Source: Roseiarcus sp963806935 (GTDB lineage Bacteria; Pseudomonadota; Alphaproteobacteria; Rhizobiales; Beijerinckiaceae). Taken from it: a DNA stretch of 64,000 nucleotides. Below are positions 34,492 to 42,668 of the stretch, piece after piece (the stretch's first letter is position 1; each line of letters starts with the position of its first letter). Made by a program: the position numbers and the translations under genes. The notes below the pieces were generated by a model. It made no database searches. It was not told where the DNA came from and saw only the letters and a program-made list of their open reading frames with translations. The stretch is from the NCBI GenBank assembly GCA_963806935.1, contig CAWEAT010000022.1, forward strand, positions 62,001-126,000, written 5' to 3'.

Positions 34492-35739
34492 ATGAAGGCT
34501 GAAGCGCAGCCGGACGCCGTCCGCGCCGCCTCCTTTACCCGCTCGCTTGCGATCTGGGGCCCCGGCCTCCTGGTGATGCTCGCTGACACGGACGCCGGCA
34601 ACGTCGTGACCGCCGCGCAGGCCGGCGCGCAGTGGGGCTATCGCCTGCTGCCGCTCGTGCTCCTGCTCATTCCGATGCTGTACATGGTTCAGGAATTGAC
34701 CGTGCGGCTCGGGCTCTACACCGGCCGCGGCCACGGCGAGCTCATCCGCGAACGGTTCGGCGCCGGTTGGGCCTATGTTTCGACTCTCGGTCTGGCGGCG
34801 GCGGTCATCGGTTCACTGATCACCGAGTTCACCGGTGTCGCCGGCGTCGGCGAATTGTTCGGCCTCTCGCGCGCTCTGACGCTCCCGCTCGCGGCGGCCA
34901 CATTGCTGATCATCGTCGCCAGCGGCTCGTATAAGCGGGTCGAGCGGGCCGCGCTTATCATCGGCCTCTTCGAGCTCGCCTTTTTCGTCGTCGCTTGGCG
35001 CGCTCACCCCGGCTTTGCGGCGCTGGCGAGGGACGCGATCGACCTGCCGATCCGCAACAGCGACTTCCTGCTTCTCACCGCGGCGGTCATCGGCGCGACC
35101 TTCAACCCCTGGATGATCTTCTACCAGCAGTCGGCGACCGTCGACAAAAGGCTCAAGCCCCGCGACCTCGTCCATGCGCGCTGGGATACGGGCATCGGCG
35201 CGGTCCTGACCCAGTGCCTGACCGGCGCGGTGCTGGTCGCCGCCGCCGCCGCTTTCGCCACCGGATCGCCAACCGCGAGCCTGACGAGCGTGGGCGAAAT
35301 CAGCCGCGCGCTCACGCCCGTCCTCGGCGAGAGCGCGGGGCGGCTGGTGTTCGGCGCGGGCGTGCTTGGAGCTTCGCTCGTCGCGGCGATCGTGTCGTCG
35401 CTGGCGCTCGCCTGGGGCGTCGGGGAAGTCGCCGGATATCGCCGGTCGCTCGAATATCGGCCGTTCGAGGCGGGGTGGTTCTACGCCGTCTATGCGGCGG
35501 GCGTGATCGGCTCATGCGCCGTCGTGTGGCTGGCCTCGAACCTCGTCTGGCTCAATATCGTCGCCCAGGTCCTCAACGCCTTCCTGATGCCGCTCGTCAT
35601 CGGCTTTTTGGTCGCGCTGGCGGTCAAGGCGCTGCCGGAGCCCTACCAACTCAAGGGCTGGTATCTCGGCCTGATCGTCGCCGTGTCTGCGCTTGTGTCC
35701 GCGGTCGGCGTGTTTGGGGGCCTGCAGGCGTTGATGTGA
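34492..35739 (+). CDS. Nramp-related divalent-cation transporter with altered metal-site motifs
   Basis: 415 aa, about 11 hydrophobic helices on the LeuT-fold plan of Nramp. Classical Nramp proteins carry DPGN in helix 1 and MPHN in helix 6. Here helix 1 reads LADTDAGNVVTAAQ (residues 31-44) and helix 6 reads FNPWMIFYQQSA (204-215), so the metal-coordinating Met is not in place. Other family features hold: QELTVRLGLYTGRGHGELIR and SLALAWGVGEVAGYRRSLEY. It belongs to the Nramp-related clade whose substrates (Mg or others) differ from Mn/Fe. Ends 41 bases before the ether-lipid fusion gene. Confidence 0.87.
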   Translation: MKAEAQPDAVRAASFTRSLAIWGPGLLVMLADTDAGNVVTAAQAGAQWGYRLLPLVLLLIPMLYMVQELTVRLGLYTGRGHGELIRERFGAGWAYVSTLGLAAAVIGSLITEFTGVAGVGELFGLSRALTLPLAAATLLIIVASGSYKRVERAALIIGLFELAFFVVAWRAHPGFAALARDAIDLPIRNSDFLLLTAAVIGATFNPWMIFYQQSATVDKRLKPRDLVHARWDTGIGAVLTQCLTGAVLVAAAAAFATGSPTASLTSVGEISRALTPVLGESAGRLVFGAGVLGASLVAAIVSSLALAWGVGEVAGYRRSLEYRPFEAGWFYAVYAAGVIGSCAVVWLASNLVWLNIVAQVLNAFLMPLVIGFLVALAVKALPEPYQLKGWYLGLIVAVSALVSAVGVFGGLQALM

Positions 35740-35780
35740 GGCAGGGCGCTTTGTAGAAGGGCGCCCGTGGGAGGAGCCGC

Positions 35781-37481
35781 TTGAACGTCATCGTCTACGC
35801 CATTCCGGTGTTCGTCGCCCTGATGGCGGCGGAGTTCGGGATCTCCCTCGCGTTGGGACGCAGCGTCTACCGGCTCAACGACGCGATCGGGTCGCTTGCG
35901 GCCGGCATCCTGAGTCAGATTTCCGGCGTCTTCATGCTGGTCCTGAGCGTCGGAATCTACATCCTTGTCTACAATCACTTTTCGCTGCTTGCCCTTCAAG
36001 CGGATGACTGGCGAGTTTGGGTCGGGGCGCTGATCGCCTACGATTTCTTCTACTACTGGAACCATCGCATCGACCATGAGGTCGGCATCTTCTGGGCCGC
36101 CCATGTCGTCCATCACCAGAGCGAAGCCTTCAATCTCTCGACGGCCTTGCGGCAGCCGAGTTCGGGCGTCTTGCTCGGCTGGATCTTTTACCTGCCGATG
36201 GCGATTGCCGGCGTTCCTCCGGTCGTGTTCGTCACGGTCGGCCTGATCGACCTCCTGTACCAGTTCTGGATTCATACCGAGCTTATCGGCAAGCTCGGCT
36301 GGTTCGATCGCGTCTTCGCCTCGCCCTCGAACCATCGCGTCCATCACGGGGTCAACGACCAATATCTCGACAAGAACTACGGCGGCATCTTCATTCTCTG
36401 GGATCGCCTGTTCGGCACCTACGAGGACGAGGTCGAACAGCCGGTCTTCGGCGTTCGGGGCGGGCTTGGCGCGTTCGATCCGATCTCCGCCAACCTCGCC
36501 TATTACCGGACCATGCTCGACCTTTGCCGCCGGGCGACCGACTGGCGCGACAGGATCCGCGTCTGGTTCATGGCCCCCGGCTGGCTCCCGGCCAATCTCA
36601 GGCCAGCCGATCCGCCCCGGTATGATCCATACGCGGTCGTCGCCTACGATCCCCCGGTAGGGCGCGCAGCGTCGATCCTCGCATCGGCGGCGCTCATCGC
36701 GATGATCGGCGCGACCGCCGCTTTTCTGCTCGCCGCGCCGCATATGCCGCTCGCCAACGGCGTCGGCGTGTTTCTCGCGCTGACCGCGACCCTGTGGGCG
36801 ATCGGGGCGCTCCTCGACGGGCGGATCTCGGTTTGCGAAGCGCTCTATGTCTTTGCCGCCGCATCCACATGCGCCGCTTTCGCGCTCGACTGGCCGCTCG
36901 TCGAAGGCGCGATTAAGCCTCTCGCGATGGCGCTCTTGATCCTGGTCTTTGCGCTGCGTCAGGGACCAATGGACGTCAAGCGCCTGGTCCTCCTGGCGTT
37001 GGCGGCGTCGCTGATCGGCGATACGCTGCTGCTCAAGCCATCGCTTTTCCTGGCCGGTCTGGTCGCCTTTCTGACGGCGCATGTCTTCTACATCGCCGCC
37101 TTTTCCCGCGGCGTCGGCTTTCTGCCCTCGCGTGCGGCTCTGGCGGGAATCGCGGCGTTCGCCGCTGTCGTGCTTGCCTATGTCTGGCCGGGGGTCGCCC
37201 CGGAGCTGAAGGCGCCGGTTGCGGTCTATGTCGCGGTGATCGCGCTGATGGCGGGGCAGGCGGCCGGACGTGCGATCGTGCTTGAAGCCGGCGCCGCGAC
37301 TGCGGTCGCGATCGGGGCGCTCATCTTCATGCTGTCGGACGTGACGATCGCGTTCGCGAAATTTGGCAATGTCGGCTGGCCGGCCGATCAATGGACGCTG
37401 CCGACTTACTATCTGGCGCAGGGCCTGATCGTCTTCTGGGTGTTGCCGCGCGGGCGTCAAGCTGACGCGAGCGCGCGATGA
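35781..37481 (+). CDS. Fusion: AGMO-like fatty acid hydroxylase/sterol desaturase domain + YhhN (TMEM86-type) lysoplasmalogenase domain
   Basis: 566 aa, wholly membrane. Residues 1-350: FA_hydroxylase domain with di-iron His boxes HRIDH (95-99), HVVHH (108-112) and HRVHH (185-189), plus NLSTALRQ, LLYQFWIHTE and LDKNYGGIFILWDRLFGTYE, a pattern I know from alkylglycerol monooxygenase (AGMO/TMEM195) rather than sterol desaturases. The GPGW-like APGWLP (265-270) and LLDGRIS (344-350) segments also fit the AGMO C-terminal part. Residues 370-556: YhhN domain with IKPLAM, LIGDTLL (GD 413-414), AFLTAHVFYI and FMLSD (SD 519-520). Both domains act on ether lipids. The next gene overlaps its stop (ATGA). 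Confidence 0.9.
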   Translation: MNVIVYAIPVFVALMAAEFGISLALGRSVYRLNDAIGSLAAGILSQISGVFMLVLSVGIYILVYNHFSLLALQADDWRVWVGALIAYDFFYYWNHRIDHEVGIFWAAHVVHHQSEAFNLSTALRQPSSGVLLGWIFYLPMAIAGVPPVVFVTVGLIDLLYQFWIHTELIGKLGWFDRVFASPSNHRVHHGVNDQYLDKNYGGIFILWDRLFGTYEDEVEQPVFGVRGGLGAFDPISANLAYYRTMLDLCRRATDWRDRIRVWFMAPGWLPANLRPADPPRYDPYAVVAYDPPVGRAASILASAALIAMIGATAAFLLAAPHMPLANGVGVFLALTATLWAIGALLDGRISVCEALYVFAAASTCAAFALDWPLVEGAIKPLAMALLILVFALRQGPMDVKRLVLLALAASLIGDTLLLKPSLFLAGLVAFLTAHVFYIAAFSRGVGFLPSRAALAGIAAFAAVVLAYVWPGVAPELKAPVAVYVAVIALMAGQAAGRAIVLEAGAATAVAIGALIFMLSDVTIAFAKFGNVGWPADQWTLPTYYLAQGLIVFWVLPRGRQADASAR

Positions 37482-38218
37482 GCGGGCCGGCGCGCGGCGT
37501 GTGTCTCGTGATCGGGGCCGGCGACGGGCTTGGCGCTTCGGTCGCGCGGGCCTTCGCCCGCGAGGGCCTCAGCGTCTGCGTGACGCGGCGGCCGCGCCAC
37601 ACCGAAGCCGTCGACACGCTGGCGGAGGCGATCCGCGCCGAGGGCGGCAAGGCTTATGCTTTCGGGCTCGACGCGCGGGTCGAAGCCGATGTCGCGGCGC
37701 TCGTCGAGCGGGTCGAGCGGGAGATCGGCCCAATCGAGGTCCTCGTCTTCAACATCGGCGCGAACGTGCGTTTCCCGGTCGTCGAGACGACGACGCAGGT
37801 CTATTCCAAGGTCTGGGAAATGGCGGCGCTCGCCGGATTCCTGACCAGCCGCGAGGCGGCGCGGGCGATGATCGAGCGCGGTAGCGGAACGATCCTGTTC
37901 ACCGGCGCGACCGCGAGCCTGCGCGGCGGCGCCGGCTTTTCCGCCTTTGCCGGGGCGAAGCATGCGCTGCGCGCTCTGGCGCAGAGTCTCGCTCGCGAAT
38001 TGGGGCCGAAGGGCGTGCATGTCGCCCATATCGTCATCGACGGCGCAATCGACGGCGCCTTCATCCGTGGCCTGTTGCCGGACGCCGCCGAGCGACTGGC
38101 GCGGGAGGAGATTCTGGCGCCCGACGAGATCGCCCGGAACTACGTCTGGCTGCATAACCAGAAGCGCGGCGCCTGGACTTTCGAAATGGACTTGCGGCCG
38201 TGGAAGGAAACGTGGTGA
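37478..38218 (+). CDS. SDR-family protein with Phe in place of the catalytic Tyr
   Basis: 246 aa. Cofactor loop CLVIGAGDGLGASVARAF and LVFNIGAN are normal. The catalytic region reads TGATASLRGGAGFSAFAGAK: Ser147 and Lys161 are present but the Tyr of YxxxK is Phe157. This FAGAK variant recurs in a subgroup seen in alphaproteobacteria, so it is a family trait rather than a lesion. The C-terminal HVAHIVIDGAIDGAFIRG and QKRGAWTFEMDLRPWKE complete the subgroup pattern. Start overlaps the fusion gene stop and its own stop overlaps the next ATG (TGATG), so all three are translated together. Activity uncertain. Confidence 0.88.
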   Translation: MSGPARGVCLVIGAGDGLGASVARAFAREGLSVCVTRRPRHTEAVDTLAEAIRAEGGKAYAFGLDARVEADVAALVERVEREIGPIEVLVFNIGANVRFPVVETTTQVYSKVWEMAALAGFLTSREAARAMIERGSGTILFTGATASLRGGAGFSAFAGAKHALRALAQSLARELGPKGVHVAHIVIDGAIDGAFIRGLLPDAAERLAREEILAPDEIARNYVWLHNQKRGAWTFEMDLRPWKETW

Positions 38219-38841
38219 TGAGCGCGACGATCGAGTTCATATTCGATTTCGGCAGCCCCAACGCCTATCTCGCCTATCGCGCGCTGCCGCCGATCCTCGA
38301 GCGAACGGGGGCTCGGCTCGTCATCAAGCCCTGCCTGCTCGGCGGCATCTTCAAGGCGACCGGGAACCTGGCGCCGGCCATCGCCTTCGCGCCGATCAAG
38401 GGCAAGTTCGAGTACGAAATGCTGGAGCTGCGCCGCTTCGTCGCGAGGCATCGATTCGAGAAATTCCGCCTCAACCCGCATTTTCCGGTCAACACGCTGA
38501 TGCTGATGCGCGGCCTCATCGCCGCGCAGGAGGCCGGCGCGAGCGCCGCTTATCTCGAGATGGGTCTTGCGGGAATGTGGGAGGAGGGCCTCAAGCTCGA
38601 CGACAAGGAGGTTCTGGCGCGGCGCATCGATTCCGCGGGTCTCGATTCGGCGAGCTTGTTGGCGGCGGCTCAAACCGATCCGGTCAAGCAGAAGCTCGCC
38701 GACAACACCGCCGCCGCGGTCGGACGCGGCGTGTTCGGGATCCCGACGTTCTTCGTCGGCGGAGAAATGTTCTTCGGCAAGGACCGGCTCGGGCAGGTCG
38801 AGGAGGCGGTCGAGGCCGCGAGGGCGCATGCCGATTCGTAA
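38218..38841 (+). CDS. 2-hydroxychromene-2-carboxylate isomerase / DsbA-fold (GST kappa-like) protein
   Basis: 207 aa from ATG 38218. IEFIFDFGSPNAYLAYRALP is the HCCA-isomerase/GST-kappa N-terminal motif with Ser in place of the DsbA cysteines; LVIKPCLLGGIFKATGN, HFPVNTLMLMRGL and VFGIPTFFVGGEMFFGKDRL are conserved. Members use glutathione to isomerise or conjugate aromatic or aldehyde substrates. No naphthalene-degradation genes are near, so the chromene name should not be taken literally. Third gene of the operon starting with the AGMO/YhhN fusion. Confidence 0.9.
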   Translation: MSATIEFIFDFGSPNAYLAYRALPPILERTGARLVIKPCLLGGIFKATGNLAPAIAFAPIKGKFEYEMLELRRFVARHRFEKFRLNPHFPVNTLMLMRGLIAAQEAGASAAYLEMGLAGMWEEGLKLDDKEVLARRIDSAGLDSASLLAAAQTDPVKQKLADNTAAAVGRGVFGIPTFFVGGEMFFGKDRLGQVEEAVEAARAHADS

Positions 38842-39017
38842 GCCGCGGCGGACGCGAAATTAATCATTAAAGCCAGATCATGCCCTCGTGACGAAGGTTC
38901 GCGAGAATTTTAGCAATCACATCCAAGCTAAGGTAATCGCTTACTGGGATTTTTCTCCGTGAGCGGGACCTCGCGCCTTGGACATGGGGCGCGCCCGTCG
39001 AACATGTGGAGAATCCG

Positions 39018-39180
39018 ATGAACTCGAGTTCAAAACTTTCTGGGCGATGAATCCGGCGTGACGGCGATCGAATACGCGCTGATCGCGAGCCTGATCGCGG
39101 TTTTCATCATCGTCGCCGTCCAATATGTCGGCACGCAGGTCAGCACGGTGTTCACCGAGGTGGGCGGCGCGCTGAAGTAA
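39018..39180 (+). CDS. Flp/Fap pilin (single-base frameshift after the start codon)
   Basis: ATG 39018 has GGAG 7 bases upstream. In the sequence as given, the ATG frame ends after 10 codons, but removing one A at 39021-39022 gives MTRVQNFLGDESGVTAIEYA, LIASLIAVFIIVAVQYVGTQ and VSTVFTEVGGALK to a TAA at 39178, 53 aa. This is a standard Flp pilin: prepilin peptidase site SG|VTAIEY, Glu at +5, one hydrophobic helix. Such pilins build tad-type adhesive pili; no tad/cpa genes lie in the window, so it is an orphan copy. Confidence 0.85.
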
Positions 39181-39342
39181 GCGGCGGGCGGCGCGCGCCC
39201 GCGGCGCGATGGCGAGGCGCCGGTCGTCGGGGCCTCGCGCCGGATCGCGGCCGTGAGCATGGAATCGACAAACTTGGCGCCGTAGACTGGGGCGCCGCCG
39301 ACCGTCGCGCGGACGAGATCCGAGGGCCGGGCGGAGCGGCGC

Positions 39343-40077
39343 ATGGACAATCTTCTTGAGCTCGCGGCCGATCCCGCCGCTTGGGCGGCGCTCGCGGCCC
39401 TGTTCGCGATGGAGGTCGTGCTCGGCCTCGACAACCTCGTGTTCATCGCGCTGTTGTCGAACCGGATCGACGAGCATCGTCGGCGTTTGGCGCGCAGCCT
39501 CGGCCTGTCGCTCGCGCTTCTGTTTCGCCTGGCGTTTCTGGCCTCCGCATCCTGGGTCGTGCGGCTCAGGGAACCGGTCGCAACGGTGTTCGGACACGCG
39601 TTCTCCGTCCGCGATCTCCTGCTGCTGGCCGGCGGACTGTTCCTGGTCTGGAAGGCGACCACGGAGATCCACCACAAGGTGGAGCCGGACGGCGAGGGCG
39701 ATGAAGCGAAGACCCGGGCGCCGCTCAGCCTGACGGCCGGTCTCATCCAGATCATCGTCATCGATATCGTCTTCTCGGTCGACAATATCATCACCGCGGT
39801 CGGCATGACCGATCAGTTTCCGATCATGGTGGCGGCCGTCGTCGCCGCGATCGGGGTGATGATTGCAGCCTCCGGCCCGCTCGCGGCGTTCATCAACCGC
39901 AATCCGACGGTCCTGATGCTGGCGCTGAGCTTCCTGCTCATGATCGGCATGACGCTGATCGCCGACGGTTTCGGCTTTCATATCGAAAGAGGCTATATTT
40001 ACGCGGCAATGTTCTTTTCCTCCCTGGTCGAGGCGCTTAACGCGCTTGCGCGGCGCAAAGTCAGGCGGCCCACATGA
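39343..40077 (+). CDS. TerC family integral membrane protein
   Basis: 244 aa, seven or so helices. The two acidic signatures of the family are present: AMEVVLGLDNLVFIALLSNR and IDIVFSVDNIITAVGMTD (Asp-Asn pairs). FHIERGYIYAAMFFSSLVEA closes the domain. TerC-type proteins export metals, Mn in well-studied cases, or are linked to tellurite resistance. I looked for a yybP-ykoY leader upstream and saw none. Its stop overlaps the next start (ATGA), so it is cotranslated with the LysE-type exporter. Confidence 0.92.
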   Translation: MDNLLELAADPAAWAALAALFAMEVVLGLDNLVFIALLSNRIDEHRRRLARSLGLSLALLFRLAFLASASWVVRLREPVATVFGHAFSVRDLLLLAGGLFLVWKATTEIHHKVEPDGEGDEAKTRAPLSLTAGLIQIIVIDIVFSVDNIITAVGMTDQFPIMVAAVVAAIGVMIAASGPLAAFINRNPTVLMLALSFLLMIGMTLIADGFGFHIERGYIYAAMFFSSLVEALNALARRKVRRPT

Positions 40078-40682
40078 CGCTCACCTCGCTCCTCATTTTC
40101 GCCGCCGTCTATTTCGCGGCGGTGGCGACGCCCGGACCGGGCATTGCCGCGCTCGTCGCCCGAGTGATGGGCCAGGGACTGGCGGGCGTGGCCCCGTTCA
40201 TCGCGGGTTACTTCGTCGGCGATATGTTCTGGCTCATGCTCGCCGCGACCGGCCTTGCTGTCGTCGCCAAGACCTTCGCCGGCGTTTTTGTCGCGATCAA
40301 GCTCGCCGGCGCCGCCTATCTGCTTTATCTCGCGTGGAAGATGGCGACCGCGCCCGTCGTCTTGGCGGATGGGCGACCGCCGGCCTCGCGCGCCTGGCGC
40401 GCGTTTCTTTCCTCGCTGTCGCTGACCCTCGGCAATCCCAAGGTGATGGTGTTTTTCCTGTCGATCATGCCGCTCGTCGTCGACGTCAGGACGCTGAGCC
40501 TGACGGCGCTGCTCGAGCTCGCCGCCGTCTGCGGGGTGGTGATATTCTCGACCCTGGCGCTTTATGCGCTTGCGGCGAACCGGGCGTGCGCGCTGCTGAA
40601 TTCGACGCGAGCGATGAAGTTCGTCCATCGCGCCGCAGGCGGACTGATGGCTGGGGCCGCGGTGGCTATCGCCACGAGGTAG
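40074..40682 (+). CDS. LysE/RhtB family amino-acid exporter
   Basis: 202 aa, six hydrophobic helices. The N-terminal FAAVYFAAVATPGPGIAALV carries the TPGPG signature; FVAIKLAGAAYLLYLAWKM and LSLTLGNPKVMVFFLSIMPL are the other two family hallmarks. It exports amino acids or derivatives such as homoserine lactone-like compounds. Start overlaps terC; the sugar kinase gene begins 3 bases after its stop, forming a three-gene run. Confidence 0.92.
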   Translation: MTLTSLLIFAAVYFAAVATPGPGIAALVARVMGQGLAGVAPFIAGYFVGDMFWLMLAATGLAVVAKTFAGVFVAIKLAGAAYLLYLAWKMATAPVVLADGRPPASRAWRAFLSSLSLTLGNPKVMVFFLSIMPLVVDVRTLSLTALLELAAVCGVVIFSTLALYALAANRACALLNSTRAMKFVHRAAGGLMAGAAVAIATR

Positions 40683-40685
40683 GAT

Positions 40686-41612
40686 ATGTCGGATCTCCTG
40701 GCGATCGGCGAGGCCCTGGTCGAGCTCAACCAGCCCAAGGAGGGCGCGCCCTTCGTGCAGGGGTTCGGGGGCGACACCTCGAATGCAATGATCGCCGCGG
40801 CGCGGCTCGGGGCCGACGCCGCCTATTTCACCGCCGTCGGCGCCGACCGGTTCGGGCAGGCGCTGACGGAGCTCTGGCTCGACGAAGGCGTCGACGCGAG
40901 CCGGATCGTGGTCAACGGAGGCGCGCATACCGGGCTCTACTTCGTCACCCATGGCCCAAAAGGCCATGAGTTCTCCTACATGCGCGCAGGATCGGCGGCG
41001 AGCCGGATCAGCGAAAGCGACCTGCCGGACGGGCGCATCCGGGCGACCAAGATCCTTCACGTTTCCGGCATCAGTCAGGCGATCTCATCGTCGGCCGCCG
41101 ATGCTGTTTTCGCCGCCATCGACATCGCCCATGACGCCAAGAGGCTCGTCTCATACGACCCGAACTTCAGGCTCAAGCTGTGGCCGCTCAGGCGGGCGCG
41201 GGCGATCATTCACGAGGCGATGCGCTCATGCGACATCGCCCTCCCGGGTCTCGATGACGGGCAGGCGCTGACCGGCCGAACCGAAGCCGACGCAATCGTC
41301 GATTTCTATCTCAGGCTCGGCGCGCCGGTAGTGGTGCTCAAGCTCGGCAGGGAAGGGGCGATCGCGGCGACGCTCAAGCGTCGAGAACGCATCGCCGGCT
41401 ATTCGGTGGCCGCGGTGGACGCGACCGGAGCGGGCGATTGCTTCGACGGCGCCTTTCTCGCCGAATACGTCCAGCGTGGTGATCCGTTCGCCGCCGCGAG
41501 GTTCGCCAATGTCGCGGCCGCGCTCTCGACCCTCGGCTATGGCGCGGTCGCGCCGCTGCCGCGCCGCCTTGAGGTCCAAGCTGCAATCGCGGCCGCCGAA
41601 GCGGGGCGATAG
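40686..41612 (+). CDS. PfkB-family sugar kinase (2-keto-3-deoxygluconate kinase-like)
   Basis: 308 aa. Ribokinase fold: LLAIGEALVELNQPKEGAPF, FGGDTSNAMIAAARLGADAA, YDPNFRLKLWP and the catalytic/anion-hole motif VDATGAGDCFDGAFLAEY. The pattern ALVEL...F-GDTSN and SYDPNFR-KLW suits KdgK, which phosphorylates KDG to KDPG. The rest of that pathway is not in the window, so the substrate is a family-level inference. Last gene of the terC-lysE-kinase run. Confidence 0.87.
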   Translation: MSDLLAIGEALVELNQPKEGAPFVQGFGGDTSNAMIAAARLGADAAYFTAVGADRFGQALTELWLDEGVDASRIVVNGGAHTGLYFVTHGPKGHEFSYMRAGSAASRISESDLPDGRIRATKILHVSGISQAISSSAADAVFAAIDIAHDAKRLVSYDPNFRLKLWPLRRARAIIHEAMRSCDIALPGLDDGQALTGRTEADAIVDFYLRLGAPVVVLKLGREGAIAATLKRRERIAGYSVAAVDATGAGDCFDGAFLAEYVQRGDPFAAARFANVAAALSTLGYGAVAPLPRRLEVQAAIAAAEAGR

Positions 41613-41631
41613 CATCGGGCCCGACTTCTTA

Positions 41632-42591
41632 TTATTTCTGCTCCGCGCGCGGCCATGCAGCGCGATACGCGGCTTCGACATAGGGACCGCAGGCGAGCGG
41701 CGCATAGCGCGCCTCGGCGCGGCTCCCGCTGCCGGCGAGCGGCGTGATCACTGCGCCATAGTCCGGATTGGCGAAGAATGGGACAGAGATACGGTCGCGG
41801 CCGGTTCGATTTCTCACTCGGTGCGGAGTTGAAACGAAGCGGCCATTGGTCCAGCGTTGCATCATGTCGGCGATGTTGATGACGAGGGCGCCTGGAATGG
41901 GTTGAGCGGCGATCCAACTGCCGGCGCGAGTCCTGACCTCGAGACCGCCGACGTCGTCCTGCAAAAGGATAGTGAACGCGCCGGTGTCAGTATGCGCCTC
42001 GACGCCCTCGGCGTCTGAATTGGGGGGCTGCGGCGGATAGTGCAGAAGACGCAGTTGGGTCAGGGGTTTCAGGAAATGGGCGGAAAAGAAATCGTCCGGC
42101 AGGCCAAGCCCGCGGGCGAAGGCCGAGAGCAAAAGGCCCATCAGCTCCATCATCGCGGCGAAATAGGCCTCCATCGCAGCGCGAAAGGCTTCCGCGCTGT
42201 CCGGCCAGCGGTTCGGGCCGGCCATGACGTTGCCGGCGCGCACGTCCGGATCGTCGGGCGGAAGATCGAGCATTATCTGGAACGCTTCGAGCATCCGGCG
42301 CGGCTTCATCGGACCGACGATGCCCATCGGCACATAGCCGCGGAAGTTCGGCGAGGTCTTGACGTCGAGCGCGTCCCGGAGGGTTTGCGGAGCGCCAAAG
42401 AACCAATCGGCGGCGGCGAAGATTCCGGCGATCGTCGGTTCGGAAACGCCATGGCCGGCCACATAGAAAAACCCGGCGGTTTCGCATGCCTCGACGATCC
42501 GCGCCGCGACCTCGTCGACCCCGTCGCGCCCGCCCGTTCGTAAGGCGGCGATGTCGATGAGCGGGATCTCGGCGAAATCGGGCCTTGCCAT
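41632..42591 (-). CDS. Isopenicillin N synthase-family 2-oxoglutarate/Fe(II) dioxygenase
   Basis: 319 aa. N-terminal DIOX_N part (IPLIDIAALRTGG, GFFYVAGHGVSEPTI). Jelly-roll core with HxD iron ligands in GVEAHTDTGAFTILLQDDVG and the distal His in FVSTPHRVRNRTGRDRIS, whose RIS supplies the 2-oxoglutarate-binding Arg-x-Ser. It is a family-level call; bacterial members hydroxylate diverse small molecules and are not penicillin enzymes. Alone between the kinase (convergent) and a small membrane gene. Confidence 0.91.
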   Translation of the reverse strand: MARPDFAEIPLIDIAALRTGGRDGVDEVAARIVEACETAGFFYVAGHGVSEPTIAGIFAAADWFFGAPQTLRDALDVKTSPNFRGYVPMGIVGPMKPRRMLEAFQIMLDLPPDDPDVRAGNVMAGPNRWPDSAEAFRAAMEAYFAAMMELMGLLLSAFARGLGLPDDFFSAHFLKPLTQLRLLHYPPQPPNSDAEGVEAHTDTGAFTILLQDDVGGLEVRTRAGSWIAAQPIPGALVINIADMMQRWTNGRFVSTPHRVRNRTGRDRISVPFFANPDYGAVITPLAGSGSRAEARYAPLACGPYVEAAYRAAWPRAEQK

Positions 42592-42668
42592 CGGGTGATC
42601 CTAACGATTTCACCCAGCGGCGCGATAGAGAATATGAAAGAGCCTGATCGGTCGCGCCGCTTCATTCA

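Noticed and set aside
39181..39342. Possible yybP-ykoY manganese riboswitch before terC
   Set aside because: The conserved GGGGAGTAG-type core and paired arms are not present in this GC-rich leader.
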